Shown here: positions 12,285 to 23,399 of the stretch, in pieces
Position numbering within the stretch: the first letter of the stretch is position 1
Layout of the letters: each line of letters starts with the position of its first letter
Origin: Datisca glomerata
Lineage: Eukaryota > Streptophyta > Magnoliopsida > Cucurbitales > Datiscaceae
Direction of reading: 5' to 3'
Assembly: GCA_003255025.1 (NCBI GenBank)
Contig: QANY01006259.1
Coordinates: 1,109,664 to 1,173,663, forward strand
DNA: 64,000 nucleotides
Made by a program: the position numbers and the translations under genes
Notes under the pieces: generated by a model
Told to the model about the DNA's origin: nothing
The model's input: only the letters and a program-made list of their open reading frames with translations
The model's database searches: none

Positions 12285-13624
12285 ATGGCCACATTCCTCC
12301 TTCACCCTCCCTCCACTCCCATCAAAACCCAAAACCCTGTTCTCCACGGATCCCACACCTTTAAATTTACTTGCTACTCCTCCACAACCACTCAATCACA
12401 ATCAGCCAAACAACATCTCCTTAACCTCATTTCCGACCAAGAACGAGGCCTCAAGACCCAAAAAGACCAAGGAAAACGAGCTTCAATTGTCAAAGCAATC
12501 GACGCCGTCGCTTCCCTGGGCAGTGATACTGTCACAACTGGCAATTCACTCTCTGGCACATGGAGGCTGCTCTGGACCACTGAGAAAGAGCAGCTTTATA
12601 TTATAGAAAATGCCCACTTGTTCGGTACCCAAGCTGGTGACGTTTTGCAGGTGATTGATGTCGAGAAGAAGGCTCTTAACAATGTTATCACTTTTCCTCC
12701 AGATGGGGTTTTCTTCGTTAGGTCCAGTATTGAAATCGCTTCGCCTCAGAGGGTGAATTTTAGGTATCCCTAACGAATTTTAGCGATTTCTGCAAACTGT
12801 ACAAACTGGAAATTTTTTGGTCACAGATATTTAAGATTATGAATTGTGAATATATCTTTTTTCCTCATAAAAATAATTTATGTTGTTCATTCTTTATTTA
12901 TATATTGTATCATTTATATGTTGTATTGTCGGCTATATCAGATTCACAAGTGCGGTGCTGAGAGGGAAGAACTGGGAGATTCCTTTGCCACCATTTGGGC
13001 AGGGTTGGTGAGTTTCCTTAGTTGTTATTCTGAAACAGAAAATACCTGATTTAATTTTTGAACTCTAGTAGTTTTTATTCCATTGCTTCAAATAAAGCTT
13101 CTGCCACATTAGCCATTTGATTATATCAGAAAAGTCAAAATCGATAGGGATGTACAAGAATTTGCTTAAACCGATCCAGCCGAATCAAACCATAACATTC
13201 GGCAAACATTTTTCTCTAATGAATTCGGTTCGGTTTGACGAAGTTAAAGAACCAAGCTTTTGGTTATTTCCTTAATGGAAGCATGCTTTCTAAATATGAT
13301 CCTCTCTGCATCACCTTAATCAATCATCTCCCCCTTCCTCTGTTTTATAATTCTATCCTTAATATCTGCAAATTAGAGTATTTATTCTTATACAACTATA
13401 AAATAAAGGGAAAGTGATCTGAGGAAGCTGCTCTGTTTTCTCGTACGGGAAACTGTTGAAAAGTTTTATTCTTTCTGAATTCCATTTTAAAAATAAAGAG
13501 TATTCAGTATGTTTTATTTCATAGGTTTGAGTCTGTCTATCTTGATGATGAGCTTCGAGTTGCAAAAGATATCCGGGATGACTACTTAGTTGTAGACCGT
13601 GCTCCTTACAATTGGAAAGAATGA
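12285..13624 (+). CDS. PAP11: Probable plastid-lipid-associated protein 11 (fibrillin), complete three-exon gene
   Basis: Exons 12285-12763, 12942-13007 and 13525-13624 join in frame to a 214-residue protein ending at TGA 13622-13624. Donors are GTATCC at 12764 and GTGAGT at 13008; acceptors are TATCAG and TTTCATAG. Length and sequence fit the PAP/fibrillin family member known in Arabidopsis as PAP11/FBN9. Residues about 1-45 are Ser/Thr-rich and basic, as in a chloroplast transit peptide. Then follow the PAP domain features SGTWRLLWTTEKEQL (about 90-104), DVLQVIDVEKKALNNVITFP (about 119-138) and a C-terminus FESVYLDDELRVAKDIR then DDYLVVDRAPYNWKE. Fibrillins are lipocalin-like plastid proteins of plastoglobules or thylakoids that bind lipids. 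The start ATG is the first in frame and has the sequence GCCAATGGCC. No stop or frameshift breaks it, so it looks functional. Confidence is very high for the family and good for the subfamily. Confidence 0.93.
13145..13240. repeat. Possible DNA-transposon scrap in intron 2 of the fibrillin gene
   Basis: GGGATGTACAAGAA followed by ACCGATCCAGCCGAATC and GAATTCGGTTCGGTTTG resembles the terminal and inner parts of hAT-type MITEs common in plant introns. Both ends are unclear, so this is only a hint. Confidence 0.3.
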
Positions 13625-13779
13625 TAGGCGGACAGTGAGCTTCAGTCATTGCCTCTACAGAAACACAAGGTGACTCGATCTATCTATTGGCCTAAATCAA
13701 TGACATTCCTCAATGTAATGGAAAAAATTCACGGTCTTTGAAAATTGATCGTGAATTCCCTACATCATAATATGAAGAA

Positions 13780-14300
13780 TGTAAAAAATAATTAAGAGAG
13801 AGAATGATAATGACAACACCATGATTTACGTGAAAAATCCTTAAAAAGGGAAGAAAAATCACGGGGAGATTTTGATAGTATTTAATATGGAGAAAAGGTT
13901 TACAAGGCTAATGCAAGCTGTATAGTTAGCTTGTTTCTCATGGGTGTTGAGGGTTGTGTTGTGTTTGAAGTTACATCTTGTTTTTATTTATAGGCCTTCA
14001 ATCGGTTACATATAATCTGATACAGCTTATTTAATTCTATCTGAAAATATGATCAACATAATATTCTCTGAGATCTAGCTTATCAACATTAACAACTTAA
14101 TAAATCTTGACCGTTTGATCAATCGAATGATCTTGATTAACTTTTCTTTGGGTTGTCACGTCGGTAATCCATGTATTTTTGTCTGATTGGTCTATTCTTC
14201 ATAACCGCCTAGTTGATCCTACGGTTCTCGTTCTGTCTTCTCCTCGATGGAGTCTTCGTTTTAGATCTTGCCACGTGTCGTGTGAAATTTTACTTGTACA
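13780..14300 (-). repeat. 3' LTR of the LARD-like element
   Basis: 521 bp, plus-strand left edge TGTAAAAAATAATT and right edge TTACTTGTACA. It shares long near-identical runs with 18401-18796, for example GGCCTTCAATCGGTTACATA, CTGATTGGTCTATTCTTCAT and GATGGAGTCTTCG. The first 200 bp have no counterpart in the right LTR. Confidence 0.8.
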
Positions 14301-16190
14301 TTGGCCCCTATTACACTCAATGGAATTTTATCCGTTGATGTGTAATGATCATCTTTTCTTGTTCTAATATTACGTATAACCGTTTATGTTCTCACGCGCT
14401 TCTTGAAAACATGCAATGTAGTTTTTCAAGAAGCTTCCTTATTTTCTTTTTCCTTCTCTCGTTTCATATTTTCCCTTTGTACTTCTGCTTCGATCAAAAT
14501 GAATTACTCTGTTTGCGCAATTTTTCTTCTATTGAAATCCCTTTTGTTGTACTTCATTCAAAAACTTAGCAAAATTTGGGGATCGAAATTTGGTACTGTG
14601 CCGACTTCAAGCTTTCAGCGAAATTCGTTCTTAAATACTTAGAAATTTTTTGGCTCCCACTTCTCTTGAGAATAACCGTGTTCTTTTATGAAATATGTTC
14701 CCGAGGATAATACTTTAATTTCCTTATGATATACATGCTCCCTCAAGGATTTAAGTTCAAATGAAGAACCATGACCCCGTCTTCATTCTGAGAGAGAAAT
14801 TATGAATTGTCGTTTTCTTTTGAGAGGAGGACTTTTGTTCAAATAAAGACTCATGGTCTCATTTTTATTTCCTTCTGAGAACAACGTCCGTAGGCATTTT
14901 CAAGAATTTAAGCTCTTTCCGTGGAACCATTGCCCCGTTTTGATTTACTTCCACTTCACGAATAAAGTCTTTTTTGTTTCATTTATTTTCCTCCGCTTTG
15001 CATTTTTTTATTTCTTATTTCTCCATTTCTCCATTTCTCCTTTTCGGTTTCCTTTTTCTGCTTTGAACGTTTTCCTTCCTTTTTTCGCTTCTTTTTCCTT
15101 TACTCCCAGCCTTCTTGTTCTAAAATGTTGAAGCCGCGCCCTTCCTTTAATTGAATTTTTCTTTACTGGCATTTTCTTTACTCGATTTTTCTTTACTGAG
15201 CTTTTCTTTTCGGCCTTTCTTTACTCAACTCAGTCTTTCTTTACTCAGCTCACCCTTTCTTTTCTTTTCTGCTCATCCTTTCCCTCAACTTCTTTTCTTT
15301 CTACTCTAGAGTTCTTTCCTCAACTTTTTTTGAAGTTCTTTCCACAAGTTCTTTTCATTTCTACCATGAAGTTATTTCCTCAACTTCTTTTCTGTTATGA
15401 AGTTTTTCCTCAACTTCTTTCCTTTTCTACTCCTCAGTTCTTTCCTCAACTTTTTTTTTTCTGTTCTTAAGATTTTCCCGTTCTTAAGACAATTCTTTTT
15501 TTCTGTTCTTAAGACTTTCCCGTTCTGAAGACATTTCATTTTTCCATTCTGAAGTCTGAGGATGTTTCCTTTTATATTCTTTCAGACTTTCCTGTTCTGA
15601 GAACGGTAGACGCTTTCAAGGACTTAGGCTCCTTTAGTGGAGCCATGGCCCCGTTTCCACTTTGAGAGGGACTTACGAACTACCAATTTTTTTAGATGAG
15701 GACTTAGGATCAAATAAAGAACCATGGTCGCATTTTACTTTGAAAGTGACTTACGAATTGCCTATTTTCTTTTGAGAGGAGGACTTAGGTTCAAATAAAG
15801 AACCATGATCTCATTTTTACTTCGAGATGGACTTATAAACTGCCCATTTTATTTTGAGAGGAGAACTTAGGTTCAAATAAAGAACAATGACCTCCGTCTT
15901 ACTTCCTTCTGAGAATAGCGTCTGTAGACATTTTAAAGGGCTTAGGCTCCTTCTGTGGAACCATGACCCCGTTTTGATTTCCTTCTGAGAATGGCGTACG
16001 TAGATGCTCCCAAGGACTTAGGATTCTTCAGTGGAACCATGGCCCCATTTCGATTTTCTTCTAAGAGTAAGACTTATGAACTGCCACTCCTAAAGACTTA
16101 CGCCCTTAGTTCCTTCTTAGAGTAGGATTTATGAATTACCTCTCCCAATGACTTTTTCATATTATTCATTCTTGAACAACCTTCACAAAA
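14301..16190. repeat. Pyrimidine-rich inner region with imperfect repeats
   Basis: TTTCTTTACTCAGCT and CTCAACTTCTTTTCTTTCTAC modules recur at about 15140-15440. From about 14730 to 16150 a longer module returns several times: GACTTAGG(T/C)TC, AAATAAAGAACCATG or GTGGAACCATGGCCCCG, and GACTTATGAACTGCC. No reading frame is convincing. Confidence 0.65.
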
Positions 16191-16195
16191 ATTGT

Positions 16196-16860
16196 CATAA
16201 CTTTTGGTCGAGAACTCCAAATCGTGTTCTGCAAAATTCTTCAAGAAGTAGATATCCATATTTTTCTAATGATATATTATTTTCTATGTAATAATATCAA
16301 ATTGATACAGTTTAAAAATTAAATTTGAGAAGCATTCATATATTTACTTTCTTGAATGACACCAATGAAAGCTGTCATAACTTTTGATCGGGAGTTTCAA
16401 ATTGATTTTCGTAAAAGTCTTCACAAGGTTGACTTCTGTATCTTTCTGTTGATATATGATTCGTTGTGTAGTTATCCCTATTAAATTCAGTTTAACTTCC
16501 GAATTTAAGGTTTTGCATAATCTGTTTTCCTGAGCAGTCTCCATGAGAATCGTCATAACTTTTTCTCATGAGCTCTAAATCATGTTCTGCAAAATTCTTC
16601 AAAAAGTAGACATCTACATCTTTCTTATGATATATTATATGCTATGTAAGTCTGCTTAAAAAATTAAATTTGAAGACGTAATTAAGTTCACTTTCGTGTA
16701 TGAAGATTACCATACTTTTGATCTAGAGCTAAACTTGAATTTCGTAAATTCTCCTTGAAGCAGACTCCCATAGCTTTATAATTATGTGCTGGCCATGTAA
16801 TTTTTCTACCACTTTTTTTTGTTTCAATTTCCATTTCCGCTTCTGTTGTCGCTTCTATTG
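16196..16860. repeat. Tandem repeat, unit about 180 bp, about 3.7 copies
   Basis: The anchor CATAACTTTTxxTC begins at 16196, 16376, 16554 and, as CATACTTTTGATC, at 16711, giving periods of 180, 178 and 157 bp. Each unit continues with a GAGCTCxAAAT-like and TTCTGCAAAATTCTTC-like segment and ends in an AT-rich GATATATxATT stretch. It lies inside the LARD-like element. Confidence 0.8.
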
Positions 16861-17149
16861 TTAAGACATTTCCTTTCTCGTTGTTTGTACATCTTTTATT
16901 TTCCTCATAAAGTCCATTTGAAGGGTTATCAAGTCGTAGCCTTCGTTCTAAAAATTTGAATGACTGTCTTTTTTGCTTTCCCGTTATAAAGTGTCAGCTT
17001 TCTTGTCTGAAGTGGCAGCTATCCTGTTCTGAAGTGTTTGCTTTCTTGTGTGAAGTAAACATGATTTTCTTTGCTCTTCTTTTCTTTTCTGCCGTATTTC
17101 TGTTATGAAATTCTCTTCCTTTCTTTTTTTTTCTGAAGAGTTGAAGCTT

Positions 17150-17530
17150 TTCTGATCTGAACTTCAACTTTTCCATTTTGGAGCTCTGACTTCGACTTTT
17201 TTGAAGCTTTGACTTTAACCTTTCTATTTTGAAACTTTTTTATAAGCTTTTTGATCTGAGCTTTTTGAGATCTTCTGATCTGCGCCTTCTGAGCTTTTCT
17301 AGTCTAAGTTTTATGAGATTTTCTAATATGAGATTTTCTGATCTGAGCTTTCTGAGCTCTTCTGAACTTTTCTGATATGAGTTTTCTGAGCTCTTCTGAG
17401 CTTTTCTGATCTCAGCTTTCTGAGCCCTTTTGAACCTTTCTGATATGAGCTTTCTAAGCTCTTCAAGTCTGAGCTTTCAGAGTTTTTATGGTCTGAGCTT
17501 TATGAGCACAACTTTTCTTATCCGCGCTGA
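17150..17530. repeat. Degenerate GAGCTTTTCTGAT repeats
   Basis: Many short variants of CTGAGCTTTCTGAG and CTTTTCTGATCTGAG follow one another with a loose period of roughly 25-30 bp, a slippage-type array inside the LARD-like element. Confidence 0.7.
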
Positions 17531-17876
17531 TGTTTTTTACTCATCCTTTCTTGAATGAATCTCTTTTCTGATCTCCTTCCTTTCTTTTTTTATTGCTTTT
17601 AGCCTAGCTGTCGTAGGCGGAGCTTCGATCATCTGGTAGTCTGCGGGTGGCAGTTTGTCAAATTTGCATAATTCAATTCCACGAATTGTGTTAATAATAA
17701 TTTTTTTAAATAATAATTGTATAAAATAGATAAATCAAATTGAAACCGAATGAGTGAATTTACCGCTCTTCGCTCTGTTTTCAGTCCCGTGGTCATTTTT
17801 GCTACTACTCCCGCATTCGTTTCTTCTTCTTCTTTTGTTGTTGGAAGTGCGTTTCATTTGGTTCGTTCTTCACTCT

Positions 17877-18190
17877 AATCTGGCGCTCTGATTCCCATTC
17901 TTGCTAAGAGTATAATCTGGAGCCCTAATTCTCATTCTCACTAAGAGTTTGATCTGGCACCCTAATTCCTATCCTCGCTAAGAGTCTGATCTGGCGCCCT
18001 AGTTCCCATTCTCGCTAAGAGTTTGATCAGGTGCCATGATTCCCATTCTAGCTAGGGGTCTGCTCTTACGCTTTGATTTCTGTTCTCGTTAGGGGTCTGG
18101 TCTTACGCTTCAATTTCTGTTCTCGCTAGGCTCTGCTCTTACGCTTCGATTTTTGTTCTCACTGGGGTCTTCTCTTATGCTTTGATTTCT
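17877..18190. repeat. 37-bp tandem repeat, about 8.5 copies, flanked by a duplication
   Basis: Units of 37 bp follow the pattern xATCTGGCGCCCTAATTCC, CATTCTCGCTAAGAGTxT; later units drift to GCTCTTACGCTTTGATTTC. The array is bracketed by diverged direct copies at about 17768-17875 and 18238-18345, which share TCATTTT(T/C)G(C/T)ACTACT and GTTGTTGGAAG(T/C)GCG. Confidence 0.85.
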
Positions 18191-18400
18191 GTTTTGACGT
18201 TTTGACTCTCCTTAATCATTTCTTTTGTCGCTTCCCATCCGTTCTTCACTCTTGTTTCGGTTCCGTAGTCATTTTCGTCACTACTTCTGCATCTGTTTAT
18301 TCTTCTGCTTCCGTTGTTGGAAGCGCGTTTTATTTGGTTTTGAGCATTTGGGGGAGAGATTTCTTGAATTTTTTTCTCATCTCTCAACAAGCACATCAAA

Positions 18401-18796
18401 TGTAAAGTAAAATCTTGCCTCTATTTATAGGCCTTCAATCGGTTACATATAGTCTGTGTTATGTTTGGAGTTACATCTTGCCTCTATTTATAGGCCTTCA
18501 ATCGGTTACATATAGTCTGATACAACTTATCTATATCTGAAAATAGGATCAACAGAATATTCTCTGAGATCTAGCCTATCAACATTAAGAACTTAGTAAA
18601 TCTTGATCTCCTGATCAATCCAATGATCTTGAATAGCTTTTCTTTGGATTATCATGTCGGTAATCAATGTACTTTTGTCTGATTGGTCTATTCTTCATAA
18701 CCGCCTAGTTGATTATATGGTTCTCGCTTTATCTTCTCTTCGATGGAGTCTTCGGTCTAGATCTTACCACTTGCCATGTGAAATTTTACCTGTACA
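18401..18796 (-). repeat. 5' LTR of the LARD-like element, shortened
   Basis: 396 bp, plus-strand edges TGTAAAGTAAAATC and ACCTGTACA. It lacks the first 200 bp present in the left LTR. A stretch of about 60 bp starting CTTGCCTCTATTTATAGGCC is duplicated in tandem at about 18414-18518. Confidence 0.78.
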
Positions 18797-20464
18797 CATG
18801 TTATAATGAAACTCCTTCATAGTTGCGTCTGATCCGAGCTTCTCCGGTTTAGATTTCAGGTCATTATAGAAGCCTACTTCAAAATTGTATAGTAACATCA
18901 TGCTTAAAAGTTAAACCAATATATATGGCAAATTATTTGTTCTTTGGGGACTCAAATTTGTATTTGCTATAATGTTGTAAATTTTGTTTAAAACTAGTTG
19001 AGTTATATGTGTCGTGCACGTGATATGTATGTTTTTTTATATTTTGATTGTTTCTCATATATTATTTGTCTATTTATATAAAAAAATTTATATAATATAT
19101 TTATTTATAAATAAAATTAGGAAATAATATTTTGATTTTTATACATCTTACTCACCAAAGTTTCTAAAAATAAATTATTTATGTTAGAAAAATATACGCG
19201 CACAGTATTGGATACATTTTTTTGTTTCATATTTTTAGTATTACTTTTTTAATCTTTGTGACAAATTAACTAATAACATGTTTTGTCTTTTTAAAGTAAT
19301 ATAATTTTCCTAATATATTTATTAACGACCAAAGTAACTTAAAATGTTGTCCAGACTATAAAATAACATTCAAATTAAGAAGAAGAAAAATAGTAAAAAG
19401 CCTCATAAAATACACACCACAATTATGAGAAAAATTGACAAATAATAGTGCTCATTAATGGATTCAAAGAGTGAGTTAGAATTTATAAAAAATGAGTGGA
19501 CAAAATTATCTAAAAATGATTCTTATTCTCATATCACTTTTAATATATTAAAGATACCACGTGCATTGCACATTATTTATATGTTTTGGTAAATTGTTTA
19601 TTTTCAGAGGTTGAGTTAATTGCAAGATAGGTATTACATGCACAAATTTTATTCGTTAAGCATTAATATTCTCCAACCTCCTTTTTTTTAGACAAGTTAA
19701 TTTCAGTATAACTTATCGAGGTCGCCCCTTAAATTTCAAGATTTTCATACGTTGATGAAGAGGCAAAAGTGTTTTTGAAATTTAATAGCAAGCACATGCT
19801 AAAATAATTTAAAAATAGATAATATGATTTAAAATCAATAAAACCATTGGAACAATATATTAACTTTGAAAATGATTGTAAATAAAGATGAAAGTAAAAT
19901 AATAATGATAAAATATCATGTTCTGATTTATTCAATTAAATTAATTGTAGATAAAAGAAACTTGAATAAATCATACATCACTAAAAAATTTAAATTATCT
20001 AATTTTTTTTAAAATTAAAGAATGCACAATTCTAACAATGTTTGTAATATGTGATGAAAAGAAATGAAAAAATTAGGCTTAATATCATAGGATTTTTCCT
20101 GCACTTTGCCTCCAAGTCAACTCACCCCCTAAACTTTATTCCCTTCCCTATTGACCCTCAAACTTACTCCATTCATCAACTTACTCTCCCTCATCAAATG
20201 ACTATTAAATGGTCACAATGTCACACGATTAATTTTGTTTTCTAATTTTATCCATTTCTTCAAAATCATGTTCTGAAACAAGGATTTGCAAAACAGGGGA
20301 CCAAGCTATTTGAATTTTAAGTAAAACAGTTAATGGTTATGAGGAGTCCTCTTGGAAATAATAGTTTAGAGAGTTATTATCTACACATTTTTTAGTATTA
20401 TAACTACTCACTGGATGGGCTTTCCTTTTTCTGTCTTTTTTTCTTTCATTTTAAACTTTTCTCA
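18797..20464. other. AT-rich spacer with a Helitron-like end
   Basis: No gene is seen. A Helitron-like terminus lies at 18994 (separate entry). GTGCATTGCAC at about 19561 is a small palindrome. The segment TCACCCCCTAAACTTTATTC at about 20119 is a type of repeat common in plant intergenic DNA. The open frame at 20051-20245 runs through it. Confidence 0.45.
18994..19021 (-). mobile_element. Helitron-like 3' terminus (degenerate)
   Basis: The minus strand reads ACGTGCACGACACATATAAC, then TCAACTAG and T. CTAG is at 18994-18997. It is the same distance from the hairpin core to CTAG as the ends at 3217 and 10861, but the stem is poor and there is no partner end. Confidence 0.33.
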
Positions 20465-22175
20465 TGCTAATCCCATTGCAGAAACAGTAGATTCGGATGG
20501 AAGAAATTCTAGAGAAACATATGTAGGAACAAGAGATTGTTCAGAACCAGTAGGATTAGGGTCAATAGTTAGAGATTTCGTATTGAGAGTATTACTAGAA
20601 GAACAAGATTGATGTAAGGATCCGATAGGTAAAATTGATGAATTATAAGGAGTACTACCAGTTGAAGTTATATTAACATTGTGAGGTAAACTGATAATTG
20701 CAGAACTAGAATGTGGTGCATGTAAATTTGTGGCAATTTTCGTTTGATTTATTGTAGGAGAAAGGAGCAAATGTGAAAAAACAGAAGTTGCAGTGTTATT
20801 AACTCCATGTTTGACAGATTCAGATTTGGCAAAAGGAAAAGTGATCTCATCAAATATAACATGCCTGTTAACCGATAACTTTTGAGAAATGGGATTATAG
20901 CAAATATAACCTTTAGGATGCAGACTATATCCAAAGAAAATGTGCTGAGATGACTTAGCTTCAAGTTTATGTTCATTATAATGCTTTAAAAGAGGATAAC
21001 ATGCACACCCGAACACCTTTAAGAATAAATAATCAGTACTAGTGCCAAATAATAGTTCATAAGGACATATATGATTCAGAGTAGCAATAGACAGTCAATT
21101 AAAGAGAAAAACAGCTGTGGAAAAGGAAAAATATCATAAATGAGTAGGAACTGATGCAGTGAGCATCATACTTAGGGTTGTTTCAATGATGTGTCTGTGC
21201 TTCCCTTTAGTTACACTGTTTTGCTCAAAAGTGTAGGCACAAGACAATTGATGTTGGATGCCATGTGAAGCAAGAGAGGTATCAAGATTTTTGTTGCAGA
21301 ATTCTCCTCCACCATCTGTTCTAAGAATTTTCGTATGTGTAGACAGCAAATTTTGGACAAAAGGCAAGAAAACTTTAAAGATAGCAGTAACTTCAAATTT
21401 ATTTCATAAAGGAAAAATCTAAGTATATTTCATAGTGTTATTAATAAAGGAAACATAATATCTATATCCCTCAAAAGATAAAATGGGTGCAGGACCCCAT
21501 ACATCACTGTGGACATAGGAAAATGGATCTTATGCATCTTGTCTTGTATACAATTAGAGCACATACAAGAATCATTAGACTTAAAAGAAATGCTAGCATT
21601 CTTCAATACATGACAAAGAATTGAATCTGTAGGGTGACCTAATCTATTATGCCAAAGGATGCTTGAGACTTTGCTTCCAAGATAGGCAACATGATTTCTT
21701 TTCTGTGTGGCGAGAGTTTTTTTATAGTGTTGGTAATGGGGTAAAGGTCATTCTTACTAGGTCCCATGTAAAGAATCTTCCTCGAGTGCTTGTCCTGAAT
21801 GAAAAACATGTTAGCATCAAATATGAAAGAACAATTATTGTCCACAAAAAATTTATAAACAGAAAGTAGATTGGCAGTAATTTAAGGTACAGAGAGAACA
21901 TTATTAAGAGTAAATATATGAGAATCAGTAGAAAGAGAGCCAGAACTTGAGCGAGTAATGTTTAAGGGTTGTCCATTTCCAATGATGACAAAGTCTTTTC
22001 CATTGTAGGCTTGAGAAGTTGATAAATTTAATTTAGAAGTGAGGTGTTTGTCACACCCAGTATCAAATAACCAAGAAGTAATTCTTGGATGTTTCAGTGG
22101 AGTTATTAGTAGCAAAAGAGGCAGCCATGGCAGTAAGCTTGGCAGGAGGATGCTACCTTGATATAAGTAGTTCAT
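20465..22175 (-). pseudogene. Copia protease, integrase and linker remnant
   Basis: The protease segment at 22175-21882 shows WLFDTGCDKHLTSKLNLS, with the DTG active-site triad kept, and later FTLNNVLSVP. The GAG-pre-integrase zone follows at 21845-21639. The integrase core at 21367-21134 has LRTDGGGEFCNKNL, and the end at 21016-20465 has VFGCACYPLLK and FFGYSLHPKGYICYNP followed by a Ser/Pro/Thr-rich linker. Frames change several times (for instance at about 21134 and 21880). The normal HGI..S.P.TPEQN integrase motif is changed to TFEQNSVTKGKHRHI. It is non-functional. Confidence 0.85.
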
Positions 22176-22403
22176 GCAATGGAAACAGTTCTATAGTAAT
22201 GTGGTCAAACTTATTACAAATTTGACATTGAGGTTGAGTATGAGTGGAAGAAAATTTGGATTTTAAAGAGGAAAAAGGTGAAGAGGTATTATGAGTAAAG
22301 GAAGAAACCCAGAGTTAGAGTTATTCCTTTCTCTATTGCCAGAATTTTGACCTGATCCAAAATTGTTCCTTGCTCTATTGCCTCTGCCTCTAGTCTGGTT
22401 GCT

Positions 22404-23099
22404 TCAAATATTAGTGGCCATGAGAGCCATTGCTTGAACATGAGCCTCATGTTTCTTTGCTTGATCTGCCAGGGACTGCTCTTCAGCCTTTAATAGAACA
22501 TGCAGTTCTTCCAAGTTGATGGGGACAAATTTTGTACGGATGGATGTTTTGAAGGGTCCATACTTAGAGGAAAGCCCATTGAGAGTGTACAATAGGATGT
22601 CTTCATCATCGATAAAAACTGAGACATAAGCTAATTTGTCTATGGATTCCTTGATTCGATGCACATAATCATCCATAGTCTTGTTTCCTTTCTTTGAGAC
22701 AGATTGCAACTCAGATTTGAGTTGAAGAATATGTGAATGAGAAAGAGAAGAATACCGCTTCTCGAGTGAGGACCATGCTTCATGACTGGTCTTGCATCCA
22801 ATTACACAAGATATAGCAGACCGATATAATGTGGCATTCAGAAGCATCATCATCGCCTGATCTTGGGTAACACATGTGTTATATTAGGGATCAATCTTTG
22901 TTATGGGAGCCCCTTTGTCGTCGACAAGAAACTGAGTAGAATAGGGGTGGGAGCCATCGACGAACTCAAACAGCGAGTGGGCTTTCAGAATAGAAGTAAC
23001 TTGGTGTTTCCAAAGAATATAATTAGAAGAATCTAATCTAATGGAGATCAGATTACATATATTTGACAAAAGAAAAATTGGGGAAGGAAGATTAGCCAT
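22404..23099 (-). pseudogene. Copia gag (UBN2-type) remnant
   Basis: Two frames, 23099-22884 and 22853-22404, give a typical plant copia gag: SIRLDSSNYILWKHQVTSIL, then VDDKGAPITKIDP, then SHEAWSSLEKRYSSLSHSHI, DDYVHRIKESIDKLAYVSV and LYTLNGLSSKYGPF. The break between them at about 22870 is a stop/frameshift. The zinc-knuckle region, further left at about 22200-22390, is broken. Gag would form the virus-like particle of the element. Confidence 0.85.
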
Positions 23100-23128
23100 G
23101 GACGCATGTCCTTAGGGCTTTGATACCA

Positions 23129-23399
23129 TGAGAGTAAATACTAAGAGATCGAGAGAGAGAGAGAGAGAAGTCAGAGAGTTCTCGAGAGAAGAAAGAAGTG
23201 AAAGAAAGAGGAGACAATCTTGAACAAAGTGCAAAAATATTTTCTCATTAACTATTCCATTAAGCTTAACAGGTTAAATACAAGAGAGAGTTAGCTCAAG
23301 CAAATAATGGATAACTAAGCAAAGTAATTAACTCAAACTAAGCCACATTCGCAAGCAATAAAGGGCTAAAATCATAATATACTCTAACATATTAGGCCT
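23129..23399 (-). repeat. 5' LTR of the minus-strand copia element
   Basis: 271 bp. On the minus strand it starts TGTTAGAGTATATTATG and ends TATTTACTCTCA, directly followed by the primer binding site. The other LTR is lost. Confidence 0.8.

Larger units (their letters stand above)
13780..18796 (-). mobile_element. Coding-free LTR retrotransposon derivative (LARD-like)
   Basis: Related direct repeats at 13780-14300 and 18401-18796 bound about 4.1 kb without any gag or pol frame. Orientation is minus: the right repeat is the 5' LTR and is followed on the minus strand by GATGTGCTTGTTGAGAG, close to the GGTGCTTTCATTGAGAGC motif that follows the 5' LTR in Tat-like gypsy elements. The left repeat is the 3' LTR, preceded on the minus strand by the purine-rich AATAGGGGCCAA. 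On the minus strand both LTRs begin TGTACA(A/G)GTAAAATTTCACA; the left one ends in TTTTTTACA and the right one in TTTACA. The internal region consists almost wholly of tandem repeats and pyrimidine-rich stretches, some shared with the element at 31-42 kb (GACTTATGAACTGCC and CCATGGCCCC modules). No clean target duplication is seen. It inserted about 150 bp after the fibrillin stop codon. Confidence 0.72.
20465..23399 (-). mobile_element. Truncated Ty1/copia retrotransposon
   Basis: Read on the minus strand: 5' LTR 23399-23129, primer binding site TGGTATCAAAGC (23128-23117, near the initiator-Met tRNA type), gag starting MANLPSPIFL at 23099, protease, integrase core, and the linker after integrase. 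The sequence stops at about 20465 before reverse transcriptase, RNase H and the 3' LTR, so the element was cut by deletion. Several frameshifts and stops break the polyprotein. A GA run lies at about 23151-23170 in the LTR. Confidence 0.88.

Noticed and set aside
14345..15131. Phe/Ser-rich frames as membrane proteins
   Set aside because: They arise from pyrimidine-rich repeat sequence inside an LTR element; no conserved features.
20051..20245. Open frame of 64 codons as a possible small gene
   Set aside because: It runs through repeat-like sequence (CACCCCCTAAACTTTATT) with no family resemblance and no splice context.
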